64,000 bases of DNA from Cycas panzhihuaensis (GCA_023213395.1 CM041465.1:149427741-149491740); one strand, 5' to 3'; positions 44,700-59,485 are shown, counted from the stretch's first letter. Translations and numbers: made by a program. Notes: a model not told the origin generated them from the letters alone.

Positions 44700-45617
44700 A
44701 ATTTTTCACAAAATTTACAAATAATGATAAATGGGTAAATTTTTAAAAATTACAAATATGAAGGCCTAAATGATGAAATCTGAATTTATGACAGAAGGAA
44801 AAAGTGTTCAGAATGTTGTTTCTGATAGAGTTGTAGAGTCATATTTCAGAAAAGGCACAAAAACTTTTCTGCCTAAAAAAACACCAAAGTAAAATCATGC
44901 CAGATCAACTATCTCAAAATATGAAATTCAATATGTCAAAAGTTACATTTTGATATGTGAATTAACTTTCCCTTCTGCACCATCTGCAACCAACAAATCA
45001 CCTGAAATACCCTTGCAAGGTCCTTTGTGGGGTTAAGTAGGCAAAATCAACAACCGTGAGAAAACTGCATAGATCTCACTAACCAGTGGATGAAATTTGA
45101 TAAGATTTATCTTAAAATGATCTTAAGACATAAGTATACCAAATCCCTTAATAAAACTTTCATATCTTTAGCTTATATTTAAAAGATTTAATTAGGAAAA
45201 GTGCTTTAAATTACTTATCCACAAAATTTACCCTTTTGTCACAGCTAAAGCTCACTGTTTCAGGCTGAATCTAAAGTTTCTCTAAAAGACAAAAATGATC
45301 CTCTAGTCGAGGTGACCTTTCATGCCAAATTTTATCAAATTCTAAGATGGTCAATTTTTTATAAAATTTTGGGCCTTTAATGCTTTCGGGACTGTTCTTG
45401 CAGCTGAACGGATTCAAAAACCTGTATTCTTCACCTCTGAATTTCTTCACATATAGACAAAGCAGTAACATACAAAATACTATAATTTTAAGTTCTCAAA
45501 ATGTTAAAAAATAATTAATGCACTCTCAATACTTCACATTGAAGGTGAAGGAGAGGTAAAATGACTCCATGCAAGTGGAATGGAGTGAATAGATCCAATT
45601 CTAACTCTGATACCACA

Positions 45618-45929
45618 TGAAGGAAGGATGGATCTAGGAGATAAATCACTCACATAGACACAATGGCAGTGGAGAATGAAAAAGAAGATGAAACAAGATA
45701 TAAGAGCAAGAATACATGTGAGAATGAATAATGACTCCCTCCTTGAGATTTCACCTCTTATTATTGGGGGTGAGCATTAGGGTTAGGAATTTCCCGCCTA
45801 ATGACATGAACCTGAAATTACATCTAAATGCACATAAAGTACATTTCATTAAGAGACTAATGCTAATAATATATCCTAAGGTCATATAATTAATCTACAC
45901 AAATAACCTTGATACATTAACCTCTTTCA
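45618..45929 (-). repeat. Copia-1 5' LTR (unit 2)
   Basis: 312 bp; copy of 12,422-12,733. Confidence 0.93.
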
Positions 45930-46814
45930 ATTGATAAATTCTATGACCAATAGTCAAAGCCATTTTTTAAGTAAAGAAGTATTTTTTAATGATTCCTATT
46001 GAATTATTTCTTTGGACAATCAAATTTTTTATAACTCCACTAACTTAATTGCTTCCATGCTTGATTTGAATGCCCCAAGCATGTCTCCCTCCCTCCCTCT
46101 CTTATACACACATCCATTACTATGTTTTAAAGGGAGGAATATTATAGACTTGATTAATACATCTAATTTCTCACCAAGTGTTCCTTATGAAGATATTGAG
46201 TACCTCCTCATCTTATCAATATTACTACCTAGCCATACATAATACTACTTCTCCTTAGTTTAGGTATATTGATGAGGCATGTAGGAGAAAATATCAAATG
46301 GTCCATAGTTACTTGGATGCTTCATGATCACTTTAGCCATCTTATTACCCAAAGTGGATTATACTTTGGTATCACTTATGCCAATAACATAACCATATAT
46401 GAAATAGCATTTAGCCTTCTATATATAACTATTTCTATGGGAATGATATAAATGGTATTACCTTTTCATATGGTACATCTCAATCATCTTTGCTAAACTA
46501 AAAGCTCTATACTAGAGTGGATGTACCTCAAGACTAAAGTATTAATGAGATATTTTCAAAGCATCATAGTTTAGTATATATTATAAGAATTGAATGAGAA
46601 AATCAATATTTCAGTCAAGTTAATACTTGATTGGCATATTTACACTAGTAAACAATGCATTAGTCATTATGGAGGGGGTTTCTATTAGATAGGGCCCCTT
46701 ATGCATTCCCTTTATCTCCACTTCCCTCTATATACATATCATTATAGTAAATCTTTAGGATCCCCCATATCCTTTACACTCAACCTAAGTCACTCCACAT
46801 GCCATATTAAGACC
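45930..46814. repeat. R1 copy a, middle fragment (unit 2)
   Basis: Copy of 12,734-13,618, ~97% identical by eye; no gene. Confidence 0.85.
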
Positions 46815-47059
46815 CCATATGACCCTTATATAGACAAAAGAGGGTCTTTTGCATGTAATCCTTTTGGTGGTCTAAGCGGCCTTATATTCTATTAGACAGC
46901 ATAGTTGCATTACATTCCATTAGCTAGTTTATCAGCTCAAGCATGAAGTTCCATAATTAACCTTATCTCTTAACCTATTGATAGATCTCTATATAATAGT
47001 GCTTTACATAACTTAACGAGATTAGTTATGTAATACGTCCCCTCCCCTGAGATGTTGAG

Positions 47060-48210
47060 TCCTCAAGGCATGTGAGATGTGGGTGCTTTTTGATAAAATC
47101 ATCGGATTCCCAAGTTACTTCATCAGAGTTACAGCATGTCCACTATATCAAATATTCCAAAATAGACCGATTCTAGAGACAGTTTTGTTTGGTAGCCATT
47201 ATACATTCTAGAGGTATGGACAAGGTTTACTCTTCATCTAGAATTAAAAGGGTTGTTTGGGAAATATGGGTTTTTCTGAGACACTTCTGAAGATAGGATA
47301 CGTGAAAAATATTATGGATGTTGGTGGTAGGGGGAAGGTTGAGAGCATATGCAAATTTACTAATACATTTAAGGACTTTATACTAGGACTAAGTTTGTGG
47401 TTCTTATGATAGCAAAGGGATTGTTACTTATAAGGTTGGAGACGAAGGAATACAAAATCACTAATATTGAAAGAGCAATCAGAGCGATGATGGTCTGCTA
47501 ATTATTTCATTTGATTCTAGGCCATAGATAGGCTCTATTTAAGGGTGTGGAGAATTTGGTCTATATGCTATAGTTTTTTTTGTACTACTTTCATGTAGAG
47601 GTTGGTAGCCAAGGTGTGATGGGATAGTAGGGGATACACATAGAGAGCCAAAAATGGGGACATTCCAATGGCTAAATAATGTGAGGAGTTATACCAATAC
47701 TCAGCTAGGGCTAGCCATGATGTCCATTTAGACTAGTGGTCAAATGCAAAGCAACATAAGTAGGTCTCTAGAGTTTTGTTAAGGACCTTAGATTGGCCAT
47801 CAGTTTATGGATGGTATGTCAAACTCATGTTGAATGATGTTCCTTATACGCAAAATAGCTCTTGACAAAAGGAGCTAGTAATTTAGGGTCACAGTCATAT
47901 ATGATAGTGGATGGAAAATTGTGCAAACAAAATATTATTTGGATGTAAATGTTAGCGATACATGGAGCCTTATAGGTTGTGTGGATAAGTAAGAAGTGGG
48001 CATATTTTATCAACCTATCTATGACTACTAAAATAGAGTTAGATATAGAAGATAGTGGTAAGTCCGTTATAAACTCCATGGCAATATCTTACCATTTACC
48101 TTGTGGGATGTGCAATGATTGAAGGAGGCCTAGTTGGGATTTCGTATTGGCTTTGTTACGTTGGCATGTGTCACATTCTGAGACAAAGGTAAGGATGGTG
48201 GATTTTATTT
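47060..48210 (-). pseudogene. Gypsy-1 integrase with chromodomain-like tail (unit 2)
   Basis: Core at 47,825-48,079 (MEFITDLPLSSIS...VVIDRLIKYAHFLLIHTTYKAP), zinc-binding CxxC just right of it near 48,160, tail near 47,060-47,150. Same defects as unit 1 plus G-to-D in the 'TGLPLS' motif. Confidence 0.83.
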
Positions 48211-50150
48211 TTGGCTAAAAGAAATTAGAATGTATCCTACAATAAGTTTTATCAAAACTAGAATGGCCATCAAGAGGGGAAGAATGATATTCTGATAAAA
48301 TCTATGGAATAAAATCTAAGTGGGGGTGTACAAATATGCAATTTTAGTATAAGAGAAGATTATTATAGATGGACAAATCCTTATAAGTGTGGACCTTATT
48401 AGCTTAATGTGTGAAATCAGGTTGGGTTTGGTTGGTTGTGGCTAAGTCCTATATCTATATCACTTATGGGGAAGAAATGGCACAAATGGTGGGGTGCTTA
48501 GTGTGACCTATGTTATCGTCAAGTGTAGGGGAAGGTAGCCTCAAGAGAGCATCTACTACAATGTTATCTTTCCTCTTTTTATATGTGATTATAAGATCAA
48601 AAACTTAGAGGCTGTTGACCCATTTAGCCTACTCTTATGAGAGGACTAGTTGAACTAGTAAGTGATGAAGGCTATGATGATCAGTGAGGATAGTAGATTT
48701 AGAACCCAGTAGATATTGTCACTATTTTTAAATAGCATGGAGGATGGCCCACATTTCTTTTTGATAGGTAGATAGTCTACACTCATGATCTTTGAGTTTC
48801 TGACTTTCAAAGGTGATGGGGTGGAAGTCTTGCATTAAGACTGCACCCAATCCAAACCTGGAGGCATTGCATTCTAATTAGAAAGGTCAAGTAAAGTTAG
48901 GAGAGGCCAAAACTTGGGTGGTTTCCATGACCTCCTTTAGATGGAGAAATGCATCATTGGCAAAGGGGGACCATTAGAAAGAATCCTTCCGAAGTAAGTC
49001 AGTTAAGGGGGTGGTTAGTGTGGCATAATTTTGAATGAACTAATGATAGAATCTAGTAAGTCCTAGGAAATCCTATAATTGGGTCAGGGTTTTTGAGGTT
49101 GGCCAATTAGTGATGACAAAGATTTTATCGGGATACACCCAAACCCTTGTAAGGGATATAATATGACCAAGGTATTATAGTTCAGATTTTCCAAACTCAC
49201 ATTTGGAGAGTTTAGTATATAGTTTATTCTTAGTTAGGATTTGAATGACTGTTTCTAGATGCGAGATGTGAGTAGGCATATTTGAGCTATAGATAAGAAT
49301 ATCATCAAAGAAGACAATGACAAATTTTCATAGGTATGGGAAAAAGATCTTGTTCATGAGGACCTGAAAAGTGGCTAGATCATTACATAGGCCAAAGGGC
49401 ATGACCTAGAACTCAAAGTAGCCATGGTGGGTTCATAAAACCATTTTATGTTGATCTTCTAGCAAGATAGGGATTTGGTAATATCCTGACTATAAATCAA
49501 GTTTGGTAAAAATTGCAACACAAAGGATCTCATCTAACATATTATCAATTCATAGAATGGACAACTTATTTTTTATAGTGATTTTATTAAGCACATGATA
49601 GTCAACGCAAAGTCAGAAAGAGCCATCCATTTTACGAACTAAAACAATGAGTGCCACATACAGGCTTTTACTCGGTTGGATGATACACATGTCTAACAAT
49701 TCCCTCATGATTTTTATTTTTCATTTTTTTGGAAATAAGAGTTCCTATATGGTTGAAGGCTAATCGAGTCATGTGAATTTTGTAACTCAATAGTATGATA
49801 ACAACCTCGATCAGGCAGGGGGCTACCAGGTAACGAAGCAAATATAAATTGGTATCGATCTAATACTTATTGGATATCAAGGTGAGTACTTAAAGGGGCC
49901 TAGATATGGTTGAGACAAATGATGTATCCTTTATTACCATTAAGTTGTTAGCGTATTCGAGTGGTTGAGATTACTTTATTTGGAGGGGCTCACATCCTAT
50001 AAAGTTTATGTGAGCGGCCCGTATAATCTTTGAATATAATGAATGGGATCATGGGTGAGTTATTGATGCTATATGTTCCTAGAGTCTGGAGCTATTATAT
50101 ACCAAGAATTGCATCTAATCCACTTATGGATAGGGCATAAAAATTAGAGA
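48211..50150 (-). pseudogene. Gypsy-1 reverse transcriptase and RNase H remnant (unit 2)
   Basis: Same motifs as 15,011-16,960, but the catalytic box at ~49,295-49,320 keeps both aspartates (FFDDILIYS). Other stops still prevent function. Confidence 0.85.
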
Positions 50151-51572
50151 TAAGGGTATATGAGCCAATGTAGATCATGATATTTTTTATTGTTCCTGAA
50201 TAATGAAGGGTGTGATGACCAGGTAAGGAGCAAGTAAAGCCTATTTTAGGTTCTAAAGATTCAACTATCGAGAAATGGAGATATCAGTGAAATTTAGTGA
50301 TGCACCACTATCGATCAAAATGGTAATTGGGGATTTTCGAAGTATTCCTTTGAATCAAAGCAATTCAGTACATGCATTGGAGGTAACAGCTGATAAGGAA
50401 ACTTCAGATTCAAGGGTTAGGGGCAACTCATCAGTAGGGTGGTCTTGGTGTTCATCATCATATTCATGCTTAGTCTTAAGGTCATCTTTCAAAGATAAGT
50501 CTAGGTTAATTATGAAGACCATCTTCCTATATTTACAGATTCTACCATGACTAGAGGTCCATTTTTAAGAACATTGCATACATAGACCAGCTTCTTGATG
50601 ATGTTGTACCTCTACTAGAGTGATGTGTATAGACTTCAAAGATGGTTCCTGAGTGCACTACTTAAGAGATATAGATGGGATTGTCATTTGGTGATGGGTG
50701 CGATCATTGATAATTAGTTGGATGTGGTCTTTGGGACCAAGCAGTATCAGCTTGTTGGGATCGTGAAAGCCAGGCGAAGTCTCATCTAAATGGAGGAGGC
50801 CTTTTTGTAGCAAACTCTGATTCTATTGCTTTATCCATATTAATTACATCTTTTAGAGTAGAGAGGGAGATTTTCTTTAGGCACATTTGGATATATTCTT
50901 TAAGCCCAACACATACATATATATCTCTATTTATTTATTGAGTTGTTGATTAACTTGATTATGTAAAGATTGGAACTCATCAATGTATACTTCGATAGAG
51001 GATACTTGCTTTAATCATGTTAGTTATGTGAAAAAAGATTGGTTCCAAGTGTCTTCATACTGCTCAAAAAAATAGGTAGAGAAGTGTGCCCAAGATTAGC
51101 TAAAAGGGTACTCTCACTTACACCATCAGAACTAATGGTGTGCCTTCCCATCTAAGTGGATGGAAGCAAATGTAAGTTGTTCATTTATTGACATTGGGTT
51201 AAGTGTAAATTAGGACTCTAATTTACTAATCCAACTTCATGCATTATCCTTGTTGAGATCCAGATCAAATGTAGGTATGTTGATCTTATGATAAAATGGT
51301 TGCTACTGACGTGGAGGTAGAGGCATGGTTTGTTGTTGTGTGGGGCTGACTAGCGATGGAGCAAAGACATTATTCAACCTCTAAAGTACCCATTGGACAT
51401 CATCATGGGATGTTAGGTTTAACAGTTTTGTGTGAAATTATGTTTGTATGGTAGTTACTTCATTTTTAACCTCCTTGTGCATGTGGTTGAAATCTTCCTT
51501 GATTTTTTCCTGAATATTGGTGACTTAGGCCTCAAGTGGCAAGATTTTGTCATTGTTGCTTTGAGGACCCAT
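50151..51572 (-). pseudogene. Gypsy-1 gag and protease remnant (unit 2)
   Basis: Gag start ATG at 51,572 (MGPQSNNDKILPLEA-like, then a stop). Protease ILIDSGASLNF with DSG at 50,304-50,312. The plus-strand frame 50,275-50,550 is only the antisense of the protease region. Confidence 0.8.
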
Positions 51573-52804
51573 GGAAAAAAGGCATAAAGTGGTGGAAATA
51601 GGTAGAAAGAAGAGGGATGAATGAAGTGGGAAAGATCAAGAAAGAATAGGATGTAAGAATTAGGGAGTTATTAAGGGGAAGAGATGGGGGCAAATAGGGG
51701 GATTGTGGGGTGTTTATAGCCTATTGACCCTAAAAATTTACATAAGTAAGAGATCAGGTTCTCTTTAAACAAGTGTGAAAAGCTCATTCAGATGGGATAA
51801 ATGAGGTGTAGAGGGGTTGGGGTGGTGGGGCCCACCGATGACTAGGTATTGAAAAACATGAAAATTACTGGTATGTACCAACCTAATGCAAATTGACCAG
51901 TACATTGTGTTGATCAAAATGAAGTATATAGTTGTAAGGATAAATTTCCTTACTAAATTTTTTTCTCTTTCCTGTAGTGAGTCTGACTGCGCTGATAGGG
52001 TTTGAGTTCAGGCAAAAGAGGAAATTCTTATTTAAAATATGAGGTGACTTACGGTCTGAATCTAGAAGTGGAATATGTATATCAGAGTATCCTACCAACC
52101 ACTAGACAAGTTGTGCTTCGTCTTATAGACCTGCCAATAAACTATAGAAGTTTGGACTGGTAGTTTCGTGGTGCTAACCGCTAACCACTATACTACAAGA
52201 CTTCAACGATTAATAGTTACCTATGCTAAAAAGGAATTGGGACCTAAAGGTGTCCTCCTATATATTTGAAGGTATGTGGAGATGTGCTTTCATAGCCAAG
52301 TTCTGTCTAGGGCTTGGTTCGGGAGTGTTATCTCTAGTCCTTCACATAAAGGGTGGAAGAGCCACGATGCGCTTAACCAAAACGACAGATCCCTCTGATA
52401 TTTAAAGACCCCTACTAGAGGGTCTTTATCTAACTACTTGGGTAGTTGCCCAGCAGAGTTATCTACTTGGGAAAGGAGGTGCGAGGGAGAAAGGGTAGCT
52501 GCCTAGCAGAGTTATCTACCCTTCAAACATAATTTAATGCAAAAATTAAAATATAGAAATGAAATTAAAACTAGATAAAAAATAAAAGAATAAAGTACTG
52601 GCATTACCTGGGGGGAAAACATTTCCCTTTTCTCGTGACTCTTAGACTACCTTGGTACCATTCCTTAAGCTATGTGGAGAGAGTACTAAGTAAAGGTCTT
52701 TCCTCGATCTCTACCAGGGTAGAGAGTACTTGATCTATCAAGAAAAAAAAAATTATGATTTCCTGGGTAGCTTCCTATGATCATAACATAGCTTTGATAC
52801 CACT
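51573..52804 (-). other. Gypsy-1 5' leader (unit 2)
   Basis: Copy of 18,382-19,613; no gene supported. Confidence 0.8.
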
Positions 52805-53222
52805 TGAGACATTTTTTCTCATAAGCACTCCTTCAGATTGTAGAAAATTGATAATCGCAACCACTTTGTTCTATCCAATAGGGAAAATAAATTAATAAAG
52901 AACTTCACAAAAATATAAGAGCACCAAATGTTTACCAAAATAAAGAGTATCACAGCACGATCTTTATAAAAAGTTACATCCAGATAACTATCATTTATAA
53001 TTTATAACTCTTATATAGACAACAAAGAGTCTTTTGCATGTAATCCTATTAGTGGCCTAAGTGGCCTTACATTCTATTGGATGGCATGGCAGCCTTGCAT
53101 ACCATTGACCAGCTTATCGACTCATGCACGAAATTCCATAATTAACCTTATCTCTTAACCTATTTATAGCTCTTTATATAATAGTGTTTTATATAACTTA
53201 GCAAGATGAGTTATGTAATATA

Positions 53223-55603
53223 AAGCCTTATCTCCTAGAGTATCCCTCTCATTAAAACCTAATGAATAGTTTCCTAAAAATTATAAGTATCCTAAATTTC
53301 ATTTAATTTATAATCATAATGTAAATAATAATGGGGTTAGATATGAAAGAATAAAAAAGTAGAACATATAATTTTCATTATAAAATATGCTTAGCACAAT
53401 ATTTCTCATAATATCAAGAAGGGTATAATCCTTGAACTATTTATACTAAATCCTTTAATACCTCTCTAATGTTACCCAAATACATATGTTTAATAGAAAA
53501 GCCTTTCTCCAAAACCCAATAGATTATCTAGTAGAGATCTATTAGTTTTTTTATTATTCATCATCATATTTATTAATTAATATACATCAATGAATCTTTA
53601 TAATGAAAAAAAGAAAGAGAACATGGGATTTTTTGTATTTCCTTTCAAAGGAAATTACTCACAACATATTTTTAACCCTAAATAATCAATTACTTCTTTA
53701 CTACTACTCATGTTAAGGAAACTCTAATGCTAGCATAACTATTATACTAAACCCAACCACTTCATATGGCACATGACAATAGAGGAAATAAAATATGAAA
53801 TGCTTGCATATTTAAAGCCATATCTTATGCCTTTATCTCAACTAGTGATATGGTCTTTGTATCCTCTCAATTATCTTAGCTAATGCAATTCCTTTATATT
53901 ATGCTTATGCAAAGGAAACAATGCATAAGATAGAAACAACAAGAGAAACATAAAAATTAGAAATTGAATCCAATTTAATTCATCAAATGGAGGAAAGTAT
54001 AATATGTAAGAAAGAAACTTAGTTATATTTCTCTATCAACCCTCAACTAATCATCAACATGCTTTTCCTAATCATTCATTATCTTTATCATATTCTCATT
54101 AATTTATTTAAATAACATAACTTAAATTGGTAATTATGATTAGTTTATATTTATTGCCTAGAAATATATCCTTCATAGAACTAGTTTTTCAATTAATATT
54201 ATCATGATCTATATCCTAAAATAATCCATCCCCTAAGGGATCAAGAAATTATAAATGACTTTCAATCTTTATGAACGAGTCTTTAAATTAATGATAGACT
54301 TTTCTAAGTAAGGCACCCACCAACCATGAATGTGAAGAACTCTCCTAAACTACTAGAAAATATACATACAACTCACTCTATTATATATTCATTTATTGCC
54401 AAATCATCTTATATATATCATAAATGTTTTATTTCCTTCTATTTACCTTCTACCTTTATTTTAGGTTACAAAACCATCCTTTTTTAGGATGTTATTTTGA
54501 ATCTATTACTCACCATGCCCTTTTTTCTCTCCTTACTAAATTACAAGGGTGGGCTATAATTATCCCAAGTCTACCTTATAAAGATTCTTGGAACATTCTT
54601 AGAGAGCCTCCTTAAACTGTCTCATACCTTTGGTAGTTATTCTATTTAATAATATTAATAAGTGAAGTAATTTCTCTCAAGGATAGAAGTAACCCATCTC
54701 TTAATGGTAATATTTGAGAATATGAAAGATATATTACTAAGATGTTGCACATTATCTTAGAGATCCTCCTTAGAGTTTCTTGTACCTTTGGTAGTTAGCT
54801 TATGTGATAATATTAATAGTTGAGATAAATTTTCTCAAGGATAGAATTAACTTATACCTTAATGGTAATATTTGAGAATTTAAAGGATCCATTACTAATA
54901 TGGTATCCATGAAGTTTGGCAACTTAAGGTTAAAACTTGCATATCTTCAAGAGTTATTGGGAAGGGTAAAATTATTAATTTTATAAGAAAGCTAAAAATG
55001 CACTCAAACAACTTTGTATTATTTGGAAAATGCTACTATAATTGTAGCACTTCTTTTTTTTTTTCAATTACATGAATATAATAGTACCATGATGATTGTA
55101 GCTTAAGTAATTAGTAACATATACCACATTCATTGCTTTAGGCTTATCCCTACAATTTTAAATAAATGTATCTTATGAAACATAATAATATCATAATAAT
55201 GACCTCTTCCTAATGAATAAATACCAATCTTATTTTATATCATAATCTATGATTTCAAATAGAACTCTTCTTTTCTTAAAATAGGGATAAAGAGAGATCT
55301 ATTATTCTAAACACATTCTTTATCTTTATTAATCACAAGTGGATGGTGATCATATGTTCCTTACCTCTAGATTCTAGTAGTCATATTATTAGCACTACAA
55401 TAAAGGAAGAAGGCTTTAATCAATCACATGATTTTTATTATTTGATAACCTCTTCTTCATCAAAAAATCCATAAGAAGATGGTGATATCTTATTTACATA
55501 AAGACATGGAAGTATAATTTCTCTCCAAAAGATGATTATTTTTACATAAGAGTATTCATTCATTTTAATGAGGATAGGAGAAACAAAGAGCTACTATTAT
55601 AAT
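53223..55603. repeat. R1-linked non-coding DNA (unit 2)
   Basis: Copy of 20,032-22,419, including the two ~159-bp tandem units (about 54,592-54,908). Long stretches differ at only 1-2% of sites. No gene seen. Confidence 0.8.
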
Positions 55604-56506
55604 TGATCCCATAATAGAGCTTAATTGGTGAAGAAGTCAATTATCAACCTTTCTCCTTGAGATCATGGGAGTTAGTGTAGAAATCCCAATAATATCAAAA
55701 CAAAAATGAGCCCACAAAAGGAAATTCTACACAAAATCATTTATACTTGGCATTACTCCAAAATTATGAAGAGTAGTACTTTTATTAAACTATGAAAATC
55801 TCCATTTAGTGGTGGATAAAACAACTAGCAAAATAATGGTTAAATTACAAGGAATAAATGATACAATTATACCATAAGGGGGACTCCAACCCTCCAAAAT
55901 GCTTCTCCAAGGATGCTTCCCAAGTCAAGTGCCTTTCACCTTCAAGAACTAAGTCTCCAACACGTAATAGGGCTTAATTTATAGAAAGAAACCCAAATTG
56001 CATGTTTAACAAGTGGCAATCATGCAAGTATAACCACTAACCACCAGAATGCATGTTGTCTAAGTGGCCTTCATGCAATTCTTAAAAGTTGTAGCTTGTA
56101 ACTAGCCTTAACGAACTCTAATTTGGCTAAATTTTGGTACATGTATAGGAACCATGTCCCCTTCACTTCCTTAAAATTTTAGCTCATTTGGATGTCATTT
56201 GGCTACATTTTTATTCATTTAATGATAATATGTATTTGTTGTTTTTCTGCTAGCTATGGGATTAATTTTATGCAAAACAAGGCTTTAACTCTAATCAAAT
56301 GACATTTTCTGAACCCCACCTTTTGTACACATGTAGTGGGATGTGTCTTCTTCCTTTACACAAAATTTCATATAATTTTGATACCATTTGGCCATATCTC
56401 TTTCAGTTATGCCAATGCCTAGAATTTTATGCATCCTGTAGACATATGGTAGATCATTCTAGCATTTTCTGCCTCCTGTAAACATATGGTAGATCCTCCT
56501 GGATCA
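55604..56506 (-). repeat. Gypsy-2 3' LTR (unit 2)
   Basis: 903 bp, TGATCCC...GGATCA, followed by the polypurine tract complement TGGCTCCCCTTCCTT. Confidence 0.94.
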
Positions 56507-56546
56507 TGGCTCCCCTTCCTTGGAAAATATCCAACTCCTGTTTGGC

Positions 56547-58157
56547 TTAGAATTGGAGATGGAGGAAGTGTTTTTCTCCTTGTTGCCTACTAAACCACTT
56601 GGCCTTACTAGGCAATTGTCCTGCTACTCCAATCCTGAAAGATTCATGTGTCTTATGTCTTGTTTTGGTAGATTTTCTCTCCAAGATACAATATTCCTTG
56701 AGAGGCCCCTCACTTTCCAAATATAAGTCATCAACTAAAGGTAAAGTGAACTGGTCCTGTTCCTCATCTAGCATGGAGGGATCAAAGAGTTTTAAGTATC
56801 CAGCATTTACTACTGAATATATTTGCATATAAGGTGGAAGATCAAGTTGCAAAGCATTGCTACCTACTTTTCTCAAAATCTTGAATGGTCTATACCTTAT
56901 AGGTTTGAGTTTCTTGCCTTCTCCTTTTAACCTCTCCTTGCTCAAGTATAACCATACTAAATCTCCTTCTTGAAAAGTACACTCTTGCCTATGCTTGTCA
57001 TGCTTTTCCTTGTACTTTTGCTGAGTCCTTAGAAGTTGATCATGTACTTCTTTGTGGACTGTCTGGATCTTCTCCAAGTATCTTAAAGCCTTGTCATGCT
57101 CCTCCTTCTCTTTGACGGATCCTTCCTTAGCTTGTATGGAAAACTCTAAGTCAAATGGACTTTGAGGCAAGTATCCCAAACAAACTTCAAAAGGTGCTTT
57201 AGAGTGTGATGCATGCATTGCTCTATTAAATACAAATTGTAGAAAAGCCAATGATTCATCCTAAGTCTTTGGATGCTTGGAATTGTATCCCCTCAATAAA
57301 TGTACCAAAGTTATGTTCACTACTTTGATTTATCCATCTGCTTGAGGATGGAAACTTGTACTCCTCTTCAATTTGGTATCCATCATCTTCCATAGTGACT
57401 TCCAAAATGATGAAAGGAATCAAGTGTCATGATCTGAAATGATGGAAGAAGGCAAGCCAAAATTCTTCTATACATGCTTAAAGAATAACTCAGCTGCTCC
57501 TGTTCCTGTGATTGTCTTCTTATAAGATATTAGACATATCATTTTACTGAACCTATCTACAACAACAAAGAGATAATCATGTCCCTTCCTAGTCATGGGA
57601 AGTCCCCCTAAGAAATCAATGGAGATACTTTCCCAAGGTCTAGTGGGAATAGGAAGTGGTGTATACAATCCTAATTTTCTAGAAAAAGGCTTAGAAATAT
57701 TACACAATACAAATCCTTTTACATATTTTTTTACATCATTTTGCATTTTTAGCCATACAACATATCTTCTCAAATTTACTAAAGTCTTCTCTATACTAAA
57801 GTGACCAGCTACTTTAGAAGTATGGGCTTCTCTAAGCCACTTGATCTTGTCTCCTTTTGATGGAACATAGAGTTTCTCCCCTTTGAAAAGTAGACCATCC
57901 TTCTAAGCAAGTTGGGAAGGTCTTCCTTTCGCTAGGTTCTCTAATTCTTCCTTTAAAGCTTCATCTTCATGGTACAAGTCTTTGTACTCTTCATGATGTA
58001 TTAGCTCCACATGCAAACTCATAAGAGAACTACTAACAAAAGTAGAAGAAGAAATGGAATAAGGTGGTCTAGATAACATATCAGCAATTTTATTAGTAGA
58101 TCCCTTTTTGTACTTAATTACAATATTAAATTGTTGTAAATAACTCATCCACTTCAT
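56547..58157 (-). pseudogene. Gypsy-2 integrase (unit 2)
   Basis: 57,468-57,773 holds the zinc region end and core (RPWESISIDFLGGLP, VVVDRFSKM). 56,547-57,251 is a 234-residue open C-terminal part with 'RPFKILRKVGSNALQLDLPPYMQIYSVV'. 57,903-58,157 is the RNase H/integrase boundary (MKWMSYLQQFNIVIKYKKGS). A stop interrupts the part carrying the second Asp region around 57,250-57,465. Confidence 0.88.
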
Positions 58158-58196
58158 GTGTCTTGCTTGTTGTAATTTACTTTGGGTTTGTAAAAA

Positions 58197-59417
58197 TTAA
58201 AGAGGCTTATGATCGGTATGAACTACAACCTCTTTTCCAAGTAAGTAGGACCTCCAATACTTGCATGCTTGATGAAGTGCGAACATTTCTCCATCATATG
58301 TTGGGTAGTTTTTCACTTGAGGTGTGAAGACTTCTGAATGGTAAGCAATAGGCTTCCCATCTTGAATAAGGACAGCTCCCATCGTATTTCTACTTGCATC
58401 AGCTTCTACTTCAAAAGGCCTTTACAAATTTGGCATTGCCAAAATCGATGCTTCACAAATTTTCTTCTTTAAAAGAAGAAAAACTTCTTCCTCCTTGGAA
58501 CCCCAAGTAAACTTTTTACTAGATTTTATCAATCCATGTAGAGGTGCTGCAAGCTGTGAGAAATGAAGAATAAACTTTCTCAAGTATTGACAAGCTCTTA
58601 AAAAACTTCTCACCTCTGTGATGTTTGTTGGCTTAGGCCATTTGAGAATGGCTTGAGTCTTGAGTGGATCGATGCTCAACTTTCTTCCTCCAACCACAAA
58701 GCCTAAGAAGATCAAGTTCTCCTTGCCAAATTCACACTTCTTCACATTAAGCTTCAAATGATGCTTAGCCATAGTCTTTAAAACTTCTTCTATGTACTAC
58801 AAATATTCCTCTCATGTGTTGCTGAAAATCAAAATGTCATCAATATAGACAACAATAAAATTATCCAAGTAAGGCCTTAACATTTCATTCATTAGCCTCA
58901 TGAATGTTGTAGAAGCATTACATAATCTGAAAGGCATAACCATCCATTTAAAGAGTCCTTGCTTTGTTTTGAAGGCCATTTTCCATGTTTCCTCCTCCTT
59001 GGCCCTAACTTGGTGATAACCACTTTTCAAATCCAACTTAGTAAAATAACAACCATGCTAAATTTGATCAAGCAAATCATTTATGAAAGGCAAAGGGTAG
59101 CGATTTTTAATTGTAATTTTATTCAAAGCACGAAAGTCTATACACATTCTCCATCCTTCATCCTTCTTAGGCACCAAGACAATTGGTGACCCATAAGGTG
59201 AACATGAAGATTTTATGACCCCTTGATCAAGCAACTCCTCAACTTGCCTCTTTATCTCATTACTCTCTACAATGAAGTGCCTATACAAAGCAACATTAGG
59301 CAATGGTGCATCTCCTACAAGAGTGATTTTATGCTCTATCTTTCTCTTTAGTGGTAGCCCATCAACATGTTGAAATAGAATATCATACCTTGTCTTTAAC
59401 TCCTCAATTTGTTGCAT
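58197..59417 (-). pseudogene. Gypsy-2 reverse transcriptase and RNase H (unit 2)
   Basis: 59,058-59,417: '[34 protein letters not shown]'. 58,812-59,036: [10 protein letters not shown] and the catalytic YIDD (58,836-58,847). 58,422-58,772: connection region. 58,197-58,382: RNase H end with HTDHKPL. All lie in one frame with a few stop codons between blocks. The active-site aspartates are intact. Confidence 0.93.
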
Positions 59418-59485
59418 TTGTTTAGGTGATATAAGAAGAGTGTGAGTAGAAGGACCTTCTTTATCTCCTGGCTCTTCTTTTCTCC

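Larger units (their letters stand above)
41218..45929 (-). mobile_element. Copia-1 5' fragment (unit 2)
   Basis: Only leader, PBS (45,604-45,615, TGGTATCAGAGT on the minus strand) and 5' LTR (45,618-45,929) are present; gag and pol are missing because the duplication began in the leader. It contains the nested TR-GAG copy B and is followed by ATTGA, the original target duplication. Confidence 0.9.
46815..53222 (-). mobile_element. Gypsy-1 (unit 2)
   Basis: Copy of 13,619-20,031 with the same truncated 3' LTR (46,815-47,037) and full 5' LTR (52,805-53,222). Polypurine tract at 47,038-47,051, PBS TGGTATCAAAGC at 52,791-52,802. Many stops are shared with unit 1, so it was already dead before the duplication. 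Confidence 0.92.
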